Positions 1 to 9,554 of a stretch of 64,000 nucleotides of DNA are shown here, in pieces. A program made the position numbers and the translations under genes. Under the pieces are notes generated by a model. It worked only from the letters and a program-made list of their open reading frames with translations, did no database searches and was not told where the DNA came from. The first letter of the stretch is position 1. Every line of letters begins with the position of its first letter. This stretch comes from Chitinophagales bacterium (lineage in GTDB: Bacteria; Bacteroidota; Bacteroidia; Chitinophagales; UBA2359), in NCBI GenBank assembly GCA_016787295.1, contig JAEUUX010000032.1, positions 31,439 to 95,438 of the forward strand, written 5' to 3'.

Positions 1-818
1 AAGAAAGCTACGCAGACGATAAAGGCGGTGGCAACCCTAATGACCCCTCTTCGTCTAATGCTGTTGCAGCGGCACGCGATGGTTCGTATGATAGAGTAAC
101 GATTAACGAAAAACAACAGCTCACCTACGACCACATTCGCGAAGCTGACGTATTTTGGGAAAAACGTGTTTGGCGTGTTATCGACACGCGTCAAAAAATG
201 AACCAAAATTTTGGTTACGCCAAAGAGCCATTTATTGGCATTTTGTTGGGTTTGATAAAAGAACATGGCAAAGAAATTCGCGTTTATACAGACGACGAAT
301 TTAAAATCCCTACTTCTTTTGATGAAGTTAATAAACAATTGGGCGGAACAGACTCTACCTTTGTGGTTGACCCTGATACTGGTGAAGGCATTTGGAAAGT
401 GGTTCAAAATGACTTTGACTGGGCAACTGTGAATCGTTTTCGTGTAAAGGAAGACTGGATTTTTGACCAAGAGGCTTCTCGTATGGTAGTTCGCATCATG
501 GGCGTAAGTCCTATCCGTGATGTAGTAGACAAAAATACGGGTGATATTCGTGGTACTCAAGCGATGTTTTGGGCATATTATCCTGACCTTCGCCCCCACC
601 TTATCAAAAAAGAAGTGTTTAATACAGGCAACGACTCCAATCGTTTGACTTGGGACGACTTGTTCGAAATGCGTTTGTTTAGCAGTTTCATTATGAAAGA
701 GTCTAACTTGCAAGACCGTCGTATTGCTGATTACAAAAATGGTCGTGACCAATTGTTGGAGTCTGACAAGGTGAAAAAAGAAATTTTTGAAAAAGAACAT
801 AATTTGTGGACATACTAA
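1..818 (+). CDS. gldN: Gliding motility protein GldN, 5'-truncated by the window edge
   Basis: Frame 3 is open from the window edge, so the real start lies outside; about 270 residues are visible, ending with a Trp-Thr-Tyr terminus. The sequence has the GldN pattern (VFWEKRVWRVIDTRQKMN, then FGYAKEPFIGILLG and a TQAMFWAYYPDLRP stretch). GldN is a periplasmic component of the type IX secretion/gliding machinery that forms a ring with GldK under the outer membrane; gldK, gldL and gldM normally lie just upstream. It should be the last gene of that operon, because a strong hairpin follows the stop. Family call is from memory of the motif pattern; confidence is good. Confidence 0.85.
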   Translation, partial: ESYADDKGGGNPNDPSSSNAVAAARDGSYDRVTINEKQQLTYDHIREADVFWEKRVWRVIDTRQKMNQNFGYAKEPFIGILLGLIKEHGKEIRVYTDDEFKIPTSFDEVNKQLGGTDSTFVVDPDTGEGIWKVVQNDFDWATVNRFRVKEDWIFDQEASRMVVRIMGVSPIRDVVDKNTGDIRGTQAMFWAYYPDLRPHLIKKEVFNTGNDSNRLTWDDLFEMRLFSSFIMKESNLQDRRIADYKNGRDQLLESDKVKKEIFEKEHNLWTY

Positions 819-852
819 AATCCACTGCTTAATGTTCGTTTGTTCATAAGCC

Positions 853-889
853 AAACGGCTACTTCGGTATGGAAGTAGCCGTTTTGTTG
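853..889 (+). terminator. Intrinsic terminator after gldN
   Basis: A 13-bp perfect stem (AAACGGCTACTTC with its complement) and a 6-nt loop are followed by a T-rich tail. It ends the gldN transcript 35 nt after the stop codon. Confidence 0.8.
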
Positions 890-971
890 TGTATGTAGTG
901 GTTATACAAAAATAGTTCAAGAATATCGCACATTTTACAGTTTAAACATCAAAGAAACAAGTAAAAATTCG

Positions 972-979
972 TATCTTTG
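972..979 (+). promoter_or_regulatory. Candidate -7 promoter element for the efflux pair
   Basis: TATCTTTG matches the Bacteroidota -7 consensus TAnnTTTG and lies about 150 nt before the adaptor gene start. A clear upstream TTTG element is not visible, so this is a weak call. Confidence 0.4.
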
Positions 980-1126
980 CAGGCTGATTCGCCATTCGTT
1001 GTTTGTTTAATCTTTTTCCGATTTCTTTAATCATTATTCATGGTTTGAGGTTTGGGTATTGTTGAAACAAACAGCGTTTTTGTGTGTTCATTGGCGTTCT
1101 ATCCTGTAAAAAATCTAAATTCGCAG

Positions 1127-2248
1127 ATGAGATTCCAATATTTTCTATTTTTATTGGGTTTGTTCGCAGTACTTTCTTGTCAAAAAGCCCCTCAAGACAA
1201 AGCCGCACAACTGCAAGACCTCAAAAATCAACAACGCACCCTTTCTGATGAAATAAAGACATTGGAGAAAGAGATGGGTGTGAAAGACACTAATCGCGTA
1301 GCCAAACAAACAGCAGTGGAAGTGCAAGAATTGCGCCCACAGGTGTTTAATCATTATCTTGAGTTGCAAGGCGGTGTCGAAGCTGCCGATAACATTGCTG
1401 TTAGTCCGCAACAACCTGGTATTATCAAATCGGTGTTGGTGATGGAGGGTCAAAATGTGAAGAAAGGGCAATTGCTGGCTACTTTGGACGATGCTGTTTT
1501 CCAGCAAGGTGTGCAGGAATTGCAAACACAAATAGATTTTGCTAATATCATGTATCAAAAGCAAAAACAGTTGTGGGATCAAAAAATTGGCACCGAAGTG
1601 CAGTTTTTACAAGCGAAAACCAACAAAGAAGCACTTGAACGCAAATTAGCTACTTTGCGCCAACAAGCAGATTTGTATAATATCTATTCGCCGATATCTG
1701 GCACGGTGGAAGAGGTGAATGTAAAGGTGGGCGAAGGTGCTGCGATTGGTGTTCCTATTCCGCCGTTTAGAATCATCAACCTAAACACCCTCACGGTGAA
1801 AGCCGATGTGGCAGAAACTTATGTCACTAATGTTCGCAAAGGCGATGTGGCAGAGATATTTTTTCCTGATTTAGATAAGACAATTAGCGCGAAAATCACT
1901 AATATCGGAACAATTATTAATAATATCGGACGCACTTTTCCTATTGAATTGCGCATTCCCAGTTCGGTTGGCATTCGTCCAAATATGATTGCGATGGTGA
2001 AAATTAAGGATTATGCTGCTAATAGTGCCATTACTGTGCCGCTTAACACGATTCAAAACTCCGAAGAAGGACAATATGTCTTTGTGGCTGAAGAACAAAG
2101 TGGCAAATCGGTGGTAGTTAAGCGCAATGTGGCGGTGGGTTTGAGTTTTGGTGATATAGCCGAAATTAAGAACGGTTTGCGCAGCGGTGATAAGTTGATT
2201 GTAACGGGTTATCAAGATGTTGCTCCCGGACAAACCATCAAATTCTAA
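1127..2248 (+). CDS. RND efflux periplasmic adaptor subunit (HlyD/MFP family), lipoprotein
   Basis: Periplasmic membrane-fusion protein that would link an inner-membrane RND pump to an outer-membrane channel. I start at the ATG giving MRFQYFLFLLGLFAVLSC, a lipoprotein signal with lipobox LSC at residues 16-18; an upstream ATG adds 25 residues that look like untranslated leader. A coiled-coil hairpin (about residues 25-55 and 140-190) is flanked by a lipoyl-like segment (IIKSVLVMEGQNVKKGQLLATLDD) and beta-barrel and membrane-proximal domains. The RND pump gene starts 52 nt downstream, so the two form an operon. No TolC-like outer-membrane gene is adjacent; the partner must be elsewhere. Confidence 0.88.
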   Translation: MRFQYFLFLLGLFAVLSCQKAPQDKAAQLQDLKNQQRTLSDEIKTLEKEMGVKDTNRVAKQTAVEVQELRPQVFNHYLELQGGVEAADNIAVSPQQPGIIKSVLVMEGQNVKKGQLLATLDDAVFQQGVQELQTQIDFANIMYQKQKQLWDQKIGTEVQFLQAKTNKEALERKLATLRQQADLYNIYSPISGTVEEVNVKVGEGAAIGVPIPPFRIINLNTLTVKADVAETYVTNVRKGDVAEIFFPDLDKTISAKITNIGTIINNIGRTFPIELRIPSSVGIRPNMIAMVKIKDYAANSAITVPLNTIQNSEEGQYVFVAEEQSGKSVVVKRNVAVGLSFGDIAEIKNGLRSGDKLIVTGYQDVAPGQTIKF

Positions 2249-2300
2249 CAAATCCCCCTCTCCTACTGTTCTCTCGCTTCGTAAATTTCTTTATTGAACC

Positions 2301-5300
2301 ATGAATAATTCTCCTTTCAAAGAATTTAAACCCACCAGTTGGTCTATTGATAACAAAACGAGTATATATGTTATTACGTTTATTATCACCGTTTTTGGGA
2401 TATTGACCTATTTTAGTCTTCCCAAAACCAACTTTCCTGATATTGTCATTCCTACTATCTATGTCAGTACTATTTATCCTGGCACTTCGCCCCAAGACAT
2501 GGAAAACCTCGTAACACGCCCTATCGAAAAACAATGTAAGTCGATAGTGGGTGTAAAAAAAATTACGAGCAACTCGATTCAGGATTTTTCGAACGTGGTC
2601 ATTGAGTTTAATACCGATGTGAACGTTCCCGAAGCCAAACAACGGATTAAAGATGCCGTAGATAAGGCTGCCTCTGATTTGCCCAAAGACCTGCCCGCCG
2701 CTCCAAATGTGCTGGAGGTGGATTTTTCGGAAATACCTATTATGAACATCAATATTTCGGGCGATTATGACCTGAATAAATTGAAAAAATATGCCGAAGA
2801 TATTCAAGACGAGGTCGAAGGGTTGAAAGAAATCACGCGAGCCGATATGGTGGGGGCTTTGGAGCGCGAAATCCAAATCAATGTCGATATGTACAAAATG
2901 CAGGCTGCTCGCCTTAGTTTTGGCGATATTGAGCGGGCTGTTGCCTACGAAAATATGACTATTTCGGGTGGTTTGGTGGATATTGGCAATATGAAACGAG
3001 CTTTGCGCGTCAAAGGTGAGTTCACAAATCCGTTGCAAATCCAAAATATTGTGGTCAAAAACTCATCAGGTGCGCCTATCTACCTTAAAGACGTTGCAGA
3101 AATCAAAGATACCTATAAAGAAAAAGAAAGTTATGCCCGATATGATGGCAAAAATGTGATAACGCTTAACGTCATCAAACGAACAGGTGAAAATCTAATT
3201 GCTGCGTCTGATAAGATACATGAGGTAGTGGAACAGATGAAAACCGAACGTTTGCCCGCAGATTTGCATGTTGAAATTACCGCCGACCAGTCGGAACAGA
3301 CACGCACCACCCTTAACGACCTTATTAACTCCATCATCATCGGTTTTTTGTTGGTGACGGTAGTGTTGATGTTCTTTATGGGTGTGACCAACGCTTTTTT
3401 TGTGGCTTTATCGGTACCTTTGTCCACTTTCATCGGCTTTATGATAATGCCTTGGATAGATTTTGAACTTAACATGATTGTGTTGTTCGGCTTGTTGTTT
3501 GCCTTGGGCATTATTGTCGACGATGCTATTGTGGTTATCGAAAACACCTATCGTTTGTTTGACAACGGCAAAATGTCGGTAGGCGAGGCTGCCAAGCGGG
3601 CGGCGGGCGAGATTTTTGTGCCTGTTTTTGCAGGAACACTCACCACCCTTGCTCCTTTTGTACCCTTAGCTTTTTGGCAGGGCATTATCGGAAAATTCAT
3701 GTTTTTTCTGCCCGTAACGCTCATCATCACTCTTTTGGCATCGTTGATAGTGGCATTTGTCATCAATCCTGTGTTTGCGGCATCGTTCATGAGCCCCGAA
3801 AACACTAATCCGACCGCCGAAGAAAAGAAAAAAATATGGAAAAAACGCATTCGCATAGGTATTAGCTTGCTTGTCAGTAGCCTCACAAGTTATGGCGTGG
3901 GGCGCGGTTTGGGCAATTTTATGTTGTTTTGCTTCCTAATGTACGTGGCTTATTATCTATTCATCAAGCGCCTATTACATGCTTTTGAATATGGTCTATT
4001 ACCCAAATTGATGGACTTGTACGAAGCCATTTTGTCTGCTTTGATGAACCGTTTTTATCCCTATTTGGTAGTTGCCTTCACGCTTTTTCTATTGTTTTTT
4101 TCGTTCCTATTGTTCTCGGCACGCACGCCACCTGTCGAATTTTTTCCGCAAGGCGACCCCAATTTCATCTATGCCTATCTGACGCTACCTGTCGGAACAA
4201 ATACGGCATACACGGACTCGATAACCCATTTGGTGGAGCAAAAAGTGGAGCAAATTGTGGGCAAAGACAACCCTATTGTCGAATCTATTGGCAGTAATGT
4301 GGCTATTGGCGCGGTTGACCCCAATTCGGGCGACCGTAGCACCGCCTCGAACAAGGGGAAAGTAACGGTTACTTTCGTCAAATTTGCCGACCGACAAGGA
4401 CAGTCCACACGCACTTATTTGGAGAAAATTCGTGCCGAAGTGAAAGATATTCCGGGTGTTCAAGTGACCGTAGCGCAAGAATCAAACGGACCTCCTGTGG
4501 GTGCGCCAATTAATTTGGAGATTAGTGGCGAAAATATTGACGAGTTAGTAAACATTACTGACGATATTAAATATTTTTTGCAAGATTCGTTGCAAATCAA
4601 TGGTATAGAAGAACTAAAATCGGATTTTGTGAGCAACAATCCCGAAATTATTGTGGGTATTAACCGCGACAAAGCCAATCGCGAAGGCGTTTCGACGGCT
4701 TTTATCGGCAGCGAATTGCGGACAGCCGTGTTTGGTAAAGAAATTTCGAAGTTCAAAGACCAAGAAGACGAATATCCTATTCAGTTGCGCTACCGTGCTG
4801 ACCAGCGCAACAGTGTTGATGCACTGCTGAACACCAAACTGACGTTCCGCAACGAAATGGGTATGATGAAATCGCTGCCTTTGTCTGCCGTTGCCGATGT
4901 GAAATATACGAGTACGTATGGCGGTATTAAGCGAAAAAACCTGAAAAGGGTGATAACTTTGGCATCGAACGTCACAGGAACACGCACCGCCAACGAAGTC
5001 AACGACGATATTCGTCTTGCTTTAGCCGACTATCAGCTACCCAAAGGGGTGGAAGTGAGTATGACTGGGGAGCAAGAGGAACAAGCCGAAACGAGTGCTT
5101 TCTTGGGTAAAGCCTTGTTGATTTCGCTCTTGTTGATATTCCTGATATTGGTGACGCAGTTTAATTCGTTGAGCAAAACTATCATCATTCTCACCGAAAT
5201 TGTGTTTAGTATTATTGGTGTTATGTTGGGTTTTGCCATCTTTGGCATGAAGTTTTCTATTGTCATGGTAGGTATTGGCATTGTGGGTTTGGCGGGTATT

Positions 5301-5699
5301 GTGGTCAAAAATGGTATCCTCATTGTGGAATTTGCCGATGTGTTGCTCGAACGCGGCTATACGCTGCACGATGCAGTGGTGCTGGCAGGTAAAACACGTA
5401 TCAAACCTGTATTGCTCACCGCTTCTGCCACGACACTTGGTTTGGTGCCTTTGGCTTTGGGTATGAACATTAATTTTTATACCCTTTTCACCGAACTTAA
5501 TCCGCAATTTTTCTTAGGTGGTGACAGTGTGGTTTTCTGGGGACCGCTATCTTGGACTATCATCTTTGGACTTTTGTTTGCCACTTTTCTTACCCTCGTG
5601 TTTGTGCCTGCTCTCTATATGATACGCTACAGTTTTAGCAAAAAAATCAAAAAAACATACGCCATCGGCGAAGAACGCCCCGCTGGTGTGGAAGGCTAA
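2301..5699 (+). CDS. RND-family efflux transporter permease (AcrB/HAE1-like)
   Basis: Proton-driven inner-membrane pump of 1132 residues. It shows the RND plan: TM1 after a short N-terminus, a first large periplasmic loop (about 40-330), a block of helices with the FGLLFALGIIVDDAIVVIEN motif carrying the TM4 Asp pair, a second periplasmic loop (about 610-910), and a final helix block with GIVGLAGIVVKNGILIVEF. Around residues 500-570 there is a Lys/Glu-rich cytosolic stretch plus extra hydrophobic helices between TM6 and TM7, longer than in AcrB. Substrate cannot be told from sequence. It follows its adaptor by 52 nt and is followed by a strong terminator. Confidence 0.92.
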   Translation: MNNSPFKEFKPTSWSIDNKTSIYVITFIITVFGILTYFSLPKTNFPDIVIPTIYVSTIYPGTSPQDMENLVTRPIEKQCKSIVGVKKITSNSIQDFSNVVIEFNTDVNVPEAKQRIKDAVDKAASDLPKDLPAAPNVLEVDFSEIPIMNINISGDYDLNKLKKYAEDIQDEVEGLKEITRADMVGALEREIQINVDMYKMQAARLSFGDIERAVAYENMTISGGLVDIGNMKRALRVKGEFTNPLQIQNIVVKNSSGAPIYLKDVAEIKDTYKEKESYARYDGKNVITLNVIKRTGENLIAASDKIHEVVEQMKTERLPADLHVEITADQSEQTRTTLNDLINSIIIGFLLVTVVLMFFMGVTNAFFVALSVPLSTFIGFMIMPWIDFELNMIVLFGLLFALGIIVDDAIVVIENTYRLFDNGKMSVGEAAKRAAGEIFVPVFAGTLTTLAPFVPLAFWQGIIGKFMFFLPVTLIITLLASLIVAFVINPVFAASFMSPENTNPTAEEKKKIWKKRIRIGISLLVSSLTSYGVGRGLGNFMLFCFLMYVAYYLFIKRLLHAFEYGLLPKLMDLYEAILSALMNRFYPYLVVAFTLFLLFFSFLLFSARTPPVEFFPQGDPNFIYAYLTLPVGTNTAYTDSITHLVEQKVEQIVGKDNPIVESIGSNVAIGAVDPNSGDRSTASNKGKVTVTFVKFADRQGQSTRTYLEKIRAEVKDIPGVQVTVAQESNGPPVGAPINLEISGENIDELVNITDDIKYFLQDSLQINGIEELKSDFVSNNPEIIVGINRDKANREGVSTAFIGSELRTAVFGKEISKFKDQEDEYPIQLRYRADQRNSVDALLNTKLTFRNEMGMMKSLPLSAVADVKYTSTYGGIKRKNLKRVITLASNVTGTRTANEVNDDIRLALADYQLPKGVEVSMTGEQEEQAETSAFLGKALLISLLLIFLILVTQFNSLSKTIIILTEIVFSIIGVMLGFAIFGMKFSIVMVGIGIVGLAGIVVKNGILIVEFADVLLERGYTLHDAVVLAGKTRIKPVLLTASATTLGLVPLALGMNINFYTLFTELNPQFFLGGDSVVFWGPLSWTIIFGLLFATFLTLVFVPALYMIRYSFSKKIKKTYAIGEERPAGVEG

Positions 5700-5724
5700 A
5701 TAGACCCAAACACCAAAAATATGG

Positions 5725-5766
5725 AACACTCGGATAGCCTTTGGAGGCTGTCCGAGTGTTTTTTTG
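5725..5766 (+). terminator. Intrinsic terminator after the RND pump gene
   Basis: A 15-bp stem (AACACTCGGATAGCC with near-perfect complement) and 6-nt loop are followed by seven T residues, 25 nt after the stop codon. Confidence 0.9.
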
Positions 5767-5847
5767 GGGGGATATAACATTAAAACAACACACAAAGTAT
5801 TCTGTCAAATTGCCATTGTTTTAATAAACTGTTTGTATGGTTTTTAG

Positions 5848-6222
5848 CTACTTATGAATATTCTTGAGTTTTTTATCAGTTGTTCTTTTAGCATCGGAGG
5901 TTTGATGATAAATACTGTCAAGAATATTGTAAATATTTTGATTAGTCAAAATTTGTTGCTGTAGCAGCTCTTTTTGTTGTTTTGATTGTAATGATATTTC
6001 TTCCTTTATTTGTTTCTGAGTTCCATCAGTAACTGATATAATACTTATAATAGCTGATATAATACTTATAATAAGAGAAAGAAGTGCTATAATTAAAGAG
6101 CACATCGAAATTTTATAAGATTTTGATGATTCTTTTTTAGCATCTTCGGCATTTTTATAAAGAAGTTCAATAATTTGCTTTTCTTCTTCTTTCATATCCA
6201 AGCGTTGAATAAGCGGAATCAT
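5848..6222 (-). CDS. Small membrane protein with coiled-coil flanks, unknown function
   Basis: 124 residues. An acidic/basic N-terminal helix (residues 10-38) leads into one or two hydrophobic helices made of Ile/Ser repeats (about 40-68), then a Gln/Lys-rich helical tail likely to form a coiled coil. The DNA of the membrane helix holds an exact 21-nt direct duplication (6033-6053 and 6054-6074, one mismatch at the end), so seven residues are repeated in frame. I do not recognise a family. It lies alone between the efflux operon and the cold-shock/zinc protein gene, on the same strand as the latter but 224 nt downstream. Confidence 0.55.
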   Translation of the reverse strand: MIPLIQRLDMKEEEKQIIELLYKNAEDAKKESSKSYKISMCSLIIALLSLIISIISAIISIISVTDGTQKQIKEEISLQSKQQKELLQQQILTNQNIYNILDSIYHQTSDAKRTTDKKLKNIHK

Positions 6223-6446
6223 TTATATTGTTTTTAATAAAGCATGGTTACTAATATTGTTTTCCATACTTAGGTGAGAAAATATTGTTTACGGTTTGAG
6301 TACGATGAGCGGTGATAGCCATAATCCTAAATTTCGCTACGAAAGTACGATTTTTTATTACGTAGCCAAGAATTAGATATTAAAAAACGTTTTATTTTAT
6401 AAAGATAGCAATAAGATATATCTACATAATCGCAAGTATTTATATT

Positions 6447-8681
6447 CTATTTGGCAAATACTTTCTTATGAATATGATAAATTGTGTCATACTTATCTTT
6501 ATTGCTTCTTAAATCTATCACATGATTGCAATTAGAACAAGTAAAAACTTTTGCTGAATCTATATTTGGAACTATAGATGGTTCAACAACCAATTGTGAA
6601 AAATTATCTTCTTTTTGATAATTTGGAATATTAAACCCAATGGATATTAGTTTCGATATTTTTTTTCTGTATTCGTCAACTGATAACTTTTTTTTCACAA
6701 ATATAAACCACCACTTTCCGTATTCTCTCTGGCCACTTTTTAAAATATAAGGATTTGTATCTTTATTTTCGATAAACCAATTCAATACTTTAGGGAATTC
6801 ATTGGTCAATTGATTATTATTACTCATAACTTCTCCACACTTGTTACAACATAACTGACCCAAATCTTTATGTCCAACCAAATGACAAGGATAAGGTCTA
6901 TCAAGTATATTTTCATAGACCCATTGTCGTTTTTGAAGTTGAGGGCTATTACAACAAGCGTTACAGTAGTTACAAACATACCAACCACAATCTGGGTGTC
7001 CTCCTTCCGGATTACATTTTATATTATCGCGACTGTCAATAATTTCATTACATTTTCCATTCAAACAATGAGAGATGTAAATAGATTTTTCTTTTGCTTT
7101 GCAATTATCGTTTGTGCAACAAAAATCCGAGACTCCCCAAAATGAATATAATGTCTTGCCTATAGGTCTTAAAATTTCGTTACAACCCCTGCACTTTAAA
7201 TGTTCTAAAAAACGATTTACCTTATTTATGACATTTAGCAAAATTTCATAGTGAGTTTCATCGAATTTAATTTTAAGAATATATAAACAATCCCAAAGTG
7301 AATACTGTTCCCATTGTTCTTTGTTATGTAATTTTCTCGATAAACTATAACATTTATCATTCTCGCACCACCAATATTCAAGCCCTGTTTTTTTGCATAA
7401 TTGTTCTACTTTTCTACCATCACATATCACAGCAAACCGTGGTTTCTTGTCGGCTAGTTTTAACTGAAATTTCGTAGAATCTTCATTATCGCTATTATCA
7501 TTTTGATTAACAATTGCTCTATATCTACCATTGCATTTATCAAAAAAATCTTTAATCTGAAGCAATTCATTTGGGTTTTTTACTTGTTTAGCAATTATTT
7601 CAAAGATTGTTTTCTTTTCTGTAACTCTTGCTTTAGCCAAATCATTAATTGCTTGAATAACAATACTCAAACTATAATCTATATTATCGCCTTGTATTCT
7701 TACCAAATCGACAGCATTTAAAACAATTAAACCTTCATGAATTAGTTTAATTGTTCTCTTAAAAAATTTTACCTGTTTTTCTACATTTAAATCGTTCACA
7801 AAAACAACAAATTCATCAAAATTAAAGTAATTGGAATATAGGTCAAGCCATAATTCCAATCTATAATTTGATGAGCAATTTTTTACAGTTGACGCAATAA
7901 TTTCTTCGTAATTTTCAATCAAATACTGCTTGGCATATCTTAAAAAGAATATTATTTTTTTATATTTATTTAAATCATTGATATATCCTAAACTTGATAG
8001 CGTTTTTAAAATCAAATCGTTTTTTTCTGTTTCTTTGCAGCGTTTAAAAATTTGGGCAACTGTTTTTTCAGAAGGATTATTTAGTATTTTGAAAATTGCG
8101 TATTCAATATCAATATATTCATTTGTCCCTTCAAGCCAAAATTGAAAAAGCAGTTCTCTATCTAGTTTTGAAAATATTAAAGTGGTAAAATATAAATAAT
8201 CACTAGGGAACAACGATTTCGCAAGAGAAATCATTGTTTTTGCTTTATCAAAAGTAAAACTGGTATTTTCTATTAGATCCGAAAATAATCTTTTAAGTTT
8301 GCTATTTATTATTTCATCTATATTAATATTAAGTTTTTGAATTGAATTAAATACCCTTTTTTGAACAAGGTTATAATCTGAATAAATTCCTTTTTCTGCG
8401 AATAGGCTTAAAAATTCAGAAAAAAGGAATATAATATTTTCTTCATTTTCTACTAGTTTAACATTATATGCTTCTAAACTATTTTCCATGCGGCTTGATT
8501 TTTTTTCAAAAACTACTACTTCATTTTCAATAAATTTTTGCATAGATTGTCCAACAGCAATACCTCTTGAGTTAAAATAAATATCACCCAATTTAGAATG
8601 CTGAATGAAACCATAATAGGCATCTCGTTGTTGGTCATGAAACCATTTTATTACACCTATATGTTTATTACCTAGTTCCAT
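6447..8681 (-). CDS. Large protein: N-terminal cold-shock-like domain, helical middle, multi-zinc C-terminal half
   Basis: 744 residues. Residues 1-78 look like a cold-shock domain: GVIKWF strand, an RNP1-like AYYGFIQ, an RNP2-like DIYFN, and a closing VVVF plus AYNVKL strand; this predicts single-stranded RNA/DNA binding. Residues 80-400 are predicted mostly helical without a motif I know. From about 413 to 640 many Cys (and His) pairs occur (CENDKC, CRGC, CCTNDNC, CLNGKC, CNYC, CCNKC), with a final CSNC near 715, so several zinc ribbons are likely. The gene has its own consensus promoter. Codon use is A+T-rich compared with the operons around it, suggesting an accessory gene. No function is known to me; nucleic-acid sensing or defence are guesses. 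Confidence 0.75.
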   Translation of the reverse strand: MELGNKHIGVIKWFHDQQRDAYYGFIQHSKLGDIYFNSRGIAVGQSMQKFIENEVVVFEKKSSRMENSLEAYNVKLVENEENIIFLFSEFLSLFAEKGIYSDYNLVQKRVFNSIQKLNINIDEIINSKLKRLFSDLIENTSFTFDKAKTMISLAKSLFPSDYLYFTTLIFSKLDRELLFQFWLEGTNEYIDIEYAIFKILNNPSEKTVAQIFKRCKETEKNDLILKTLSSLGYINDLNKYKKIIFFLRYAKQYLIENYEEIIASTVKNCSSNYRLELWLDLYSNYFNFDEFVVFVNDLNVEKQVKFFKRTIKLIHEGLIVLNAVDLVRIQGDNIDYSLSIVIQAINDLAKARVTEKKTIFEIIAKQVKNPNELLQIKDFFDKCNGRYRAIVNQNDNSDNEDSTKFQLKLADKKPRFAVICDGRKVEQLCKKTGLEYWWCENDKCYSLSRKLHNKEQWEQYSLWDCLYILKIKFDETHYEILLNVINKVNRFLEHLKCRGCNEILRPIGKTLYSFWGVSDFCCTNDNCKAKEKSIYISHCLNGKCNEIIDSRDNIKCNPEGGHPDCGWYVCNYCNACCNSPQLQKRQWVYENILDRPYPCHLVGHKDLGQLCCNKCGEVMSNNNQLTNEFPKVLNWFIENKDTNPYILKSGQREYGKWWFIFVKKKLSVDEYRKKISKLISIGFNIPNYQKEDNFSQLVVEPSIVPNIDSAKVFTCSNCNHVIDLRSNKDKYDTIYHIHKKVFAK

Positions 8682-8776
8682 TATTTATTTTTATTTATTA
8701 CCAAACAAAAAGTTTAAGTTTGTTAAAAACAAATTAACATCCCCCTCTCGCAACAAGCAGAGCAATAATTTCGGCG

Positions 8777-8808
8777 CAAAGATACATTTTTCCCACCACA
8801 TAAGCAAA
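8777..8808 (-). promoter_or_regulatory. Consensus promoter for the cold-shock/zinc gene
   Basis: On the minus strand TTTG (8805-8808), a 20-nt spacer and TATCTTTG (8777-8784) match the Bacteroidota TTTG/TAnnTTTG promoter. Transcription would start near 8770, about 90 nt before the start codon. Confidence 0.65.
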
Positions 8809-8852
8809 CACAAAGCAAAAAAAACAATTTTACCACAAATCCCCTATGAATC

Positions 8853-8966
8853 CTATCTCTTTCTGGAACAAAACCCAATTATATCGCTTTTAGGCATACC
8901 TTGTTCGCGCAATCCATCTGCTACCACAGCAAACATCAATTCGTATAGTCTTCTTTCGTTGGTTCT
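8853..8966 (-). pseudogene. Possible protein-gene remnant
   Basis: Within the 409-nt space 8682-9090 one minus-strand frame reads a protein-like stretch (NERRLYELMFAVVADGLREQ and on) bounded by stops on both sides and lacking a start codon. It has the look of a real helical protein fragment but I cannot assign a family, and chance is not excluded. Nothing else is seen in this gap apart from the promoter. Confidence 0.22.
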
Positions 8967-9090
8967 TCATCTCAGATATAAAAATATAAGAATGGGTTTT
9001 ATTTGTTATTTTAAAAACAGAAATACTTTATCTTGCAAGATATTAATTGAAAATAAATTTACTTTCGATTTGGTATAAACAGAAATTGTC

Positions 9091-9519
9091 CTACATTTTC
9101 TTACCCTTTTCCACCACATTTCCATCACTGTCAAAACTTATGGAATAGTCATCAATGTAGTCTTTATTTGCGACATTAATTTTTTCTAATAAAGTATTTG
9201 CTATCTGTCTCAAAGCAGTCCAGATAGGGTCGGTATCTATGGCACTCCATTGCCACTTATTACTTTCTATACTTAATGCACCTTGTTTAAAGTTCATTAA
9301 TTCCTCCTTAATGGCATTGTCCAGCAATTGATACTTGAAAATAGTATCTATACAAAGGTCTGATAACGAATAATCAAGCCCATCTTGCATTTCGTATATA
9401 GGCTCAAATGTGGGTTTTTCTAACGCTTTTAGTTCAGCCGCATTTTTAGCAAACAGAATCAAAGTGTTTTTTAGATTCGTTAGAAATATGTCAGCATCTC
9501 TTTCGGTTAATTCTTGCAT
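9091..9519 (-). CDS. Hypothetical protein (142 aa)
   Basis: Soluble, acidic, mostly helical protein with no signal peptide, no cysteine cluster and no motif I recognise; the C-terminal third ends in a short strand-like segment (DYSISFDSDGNVVEKG). It is the last of three co-directional genes (11036 to 9091) with gaps of 27 and 35 nt, so it probably shares a transcript with the next two. The mix of a small acidic protein and a membrane protein might suggest a bacterial-conflict or immunity cluster, but there is no direct evidence. Confidence 0.55.
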   Translation of the reverse strand: MQELTERDADIFLTNLKNTLILFAKNAAELKALEKPTFEPIYEMQDGLDYSLSDLCIDTIFKYQLLDNAIKEELMNFKQGALSIESNKWQWSAIDTDPIWTALRQIANTLLEKINVANKDYIDDYSISFDSDGNVVEKGKKM

Positions 9520-9554
9520 ATTTTTAAAAGTTTATATTGTTGATTAACGTTTTC

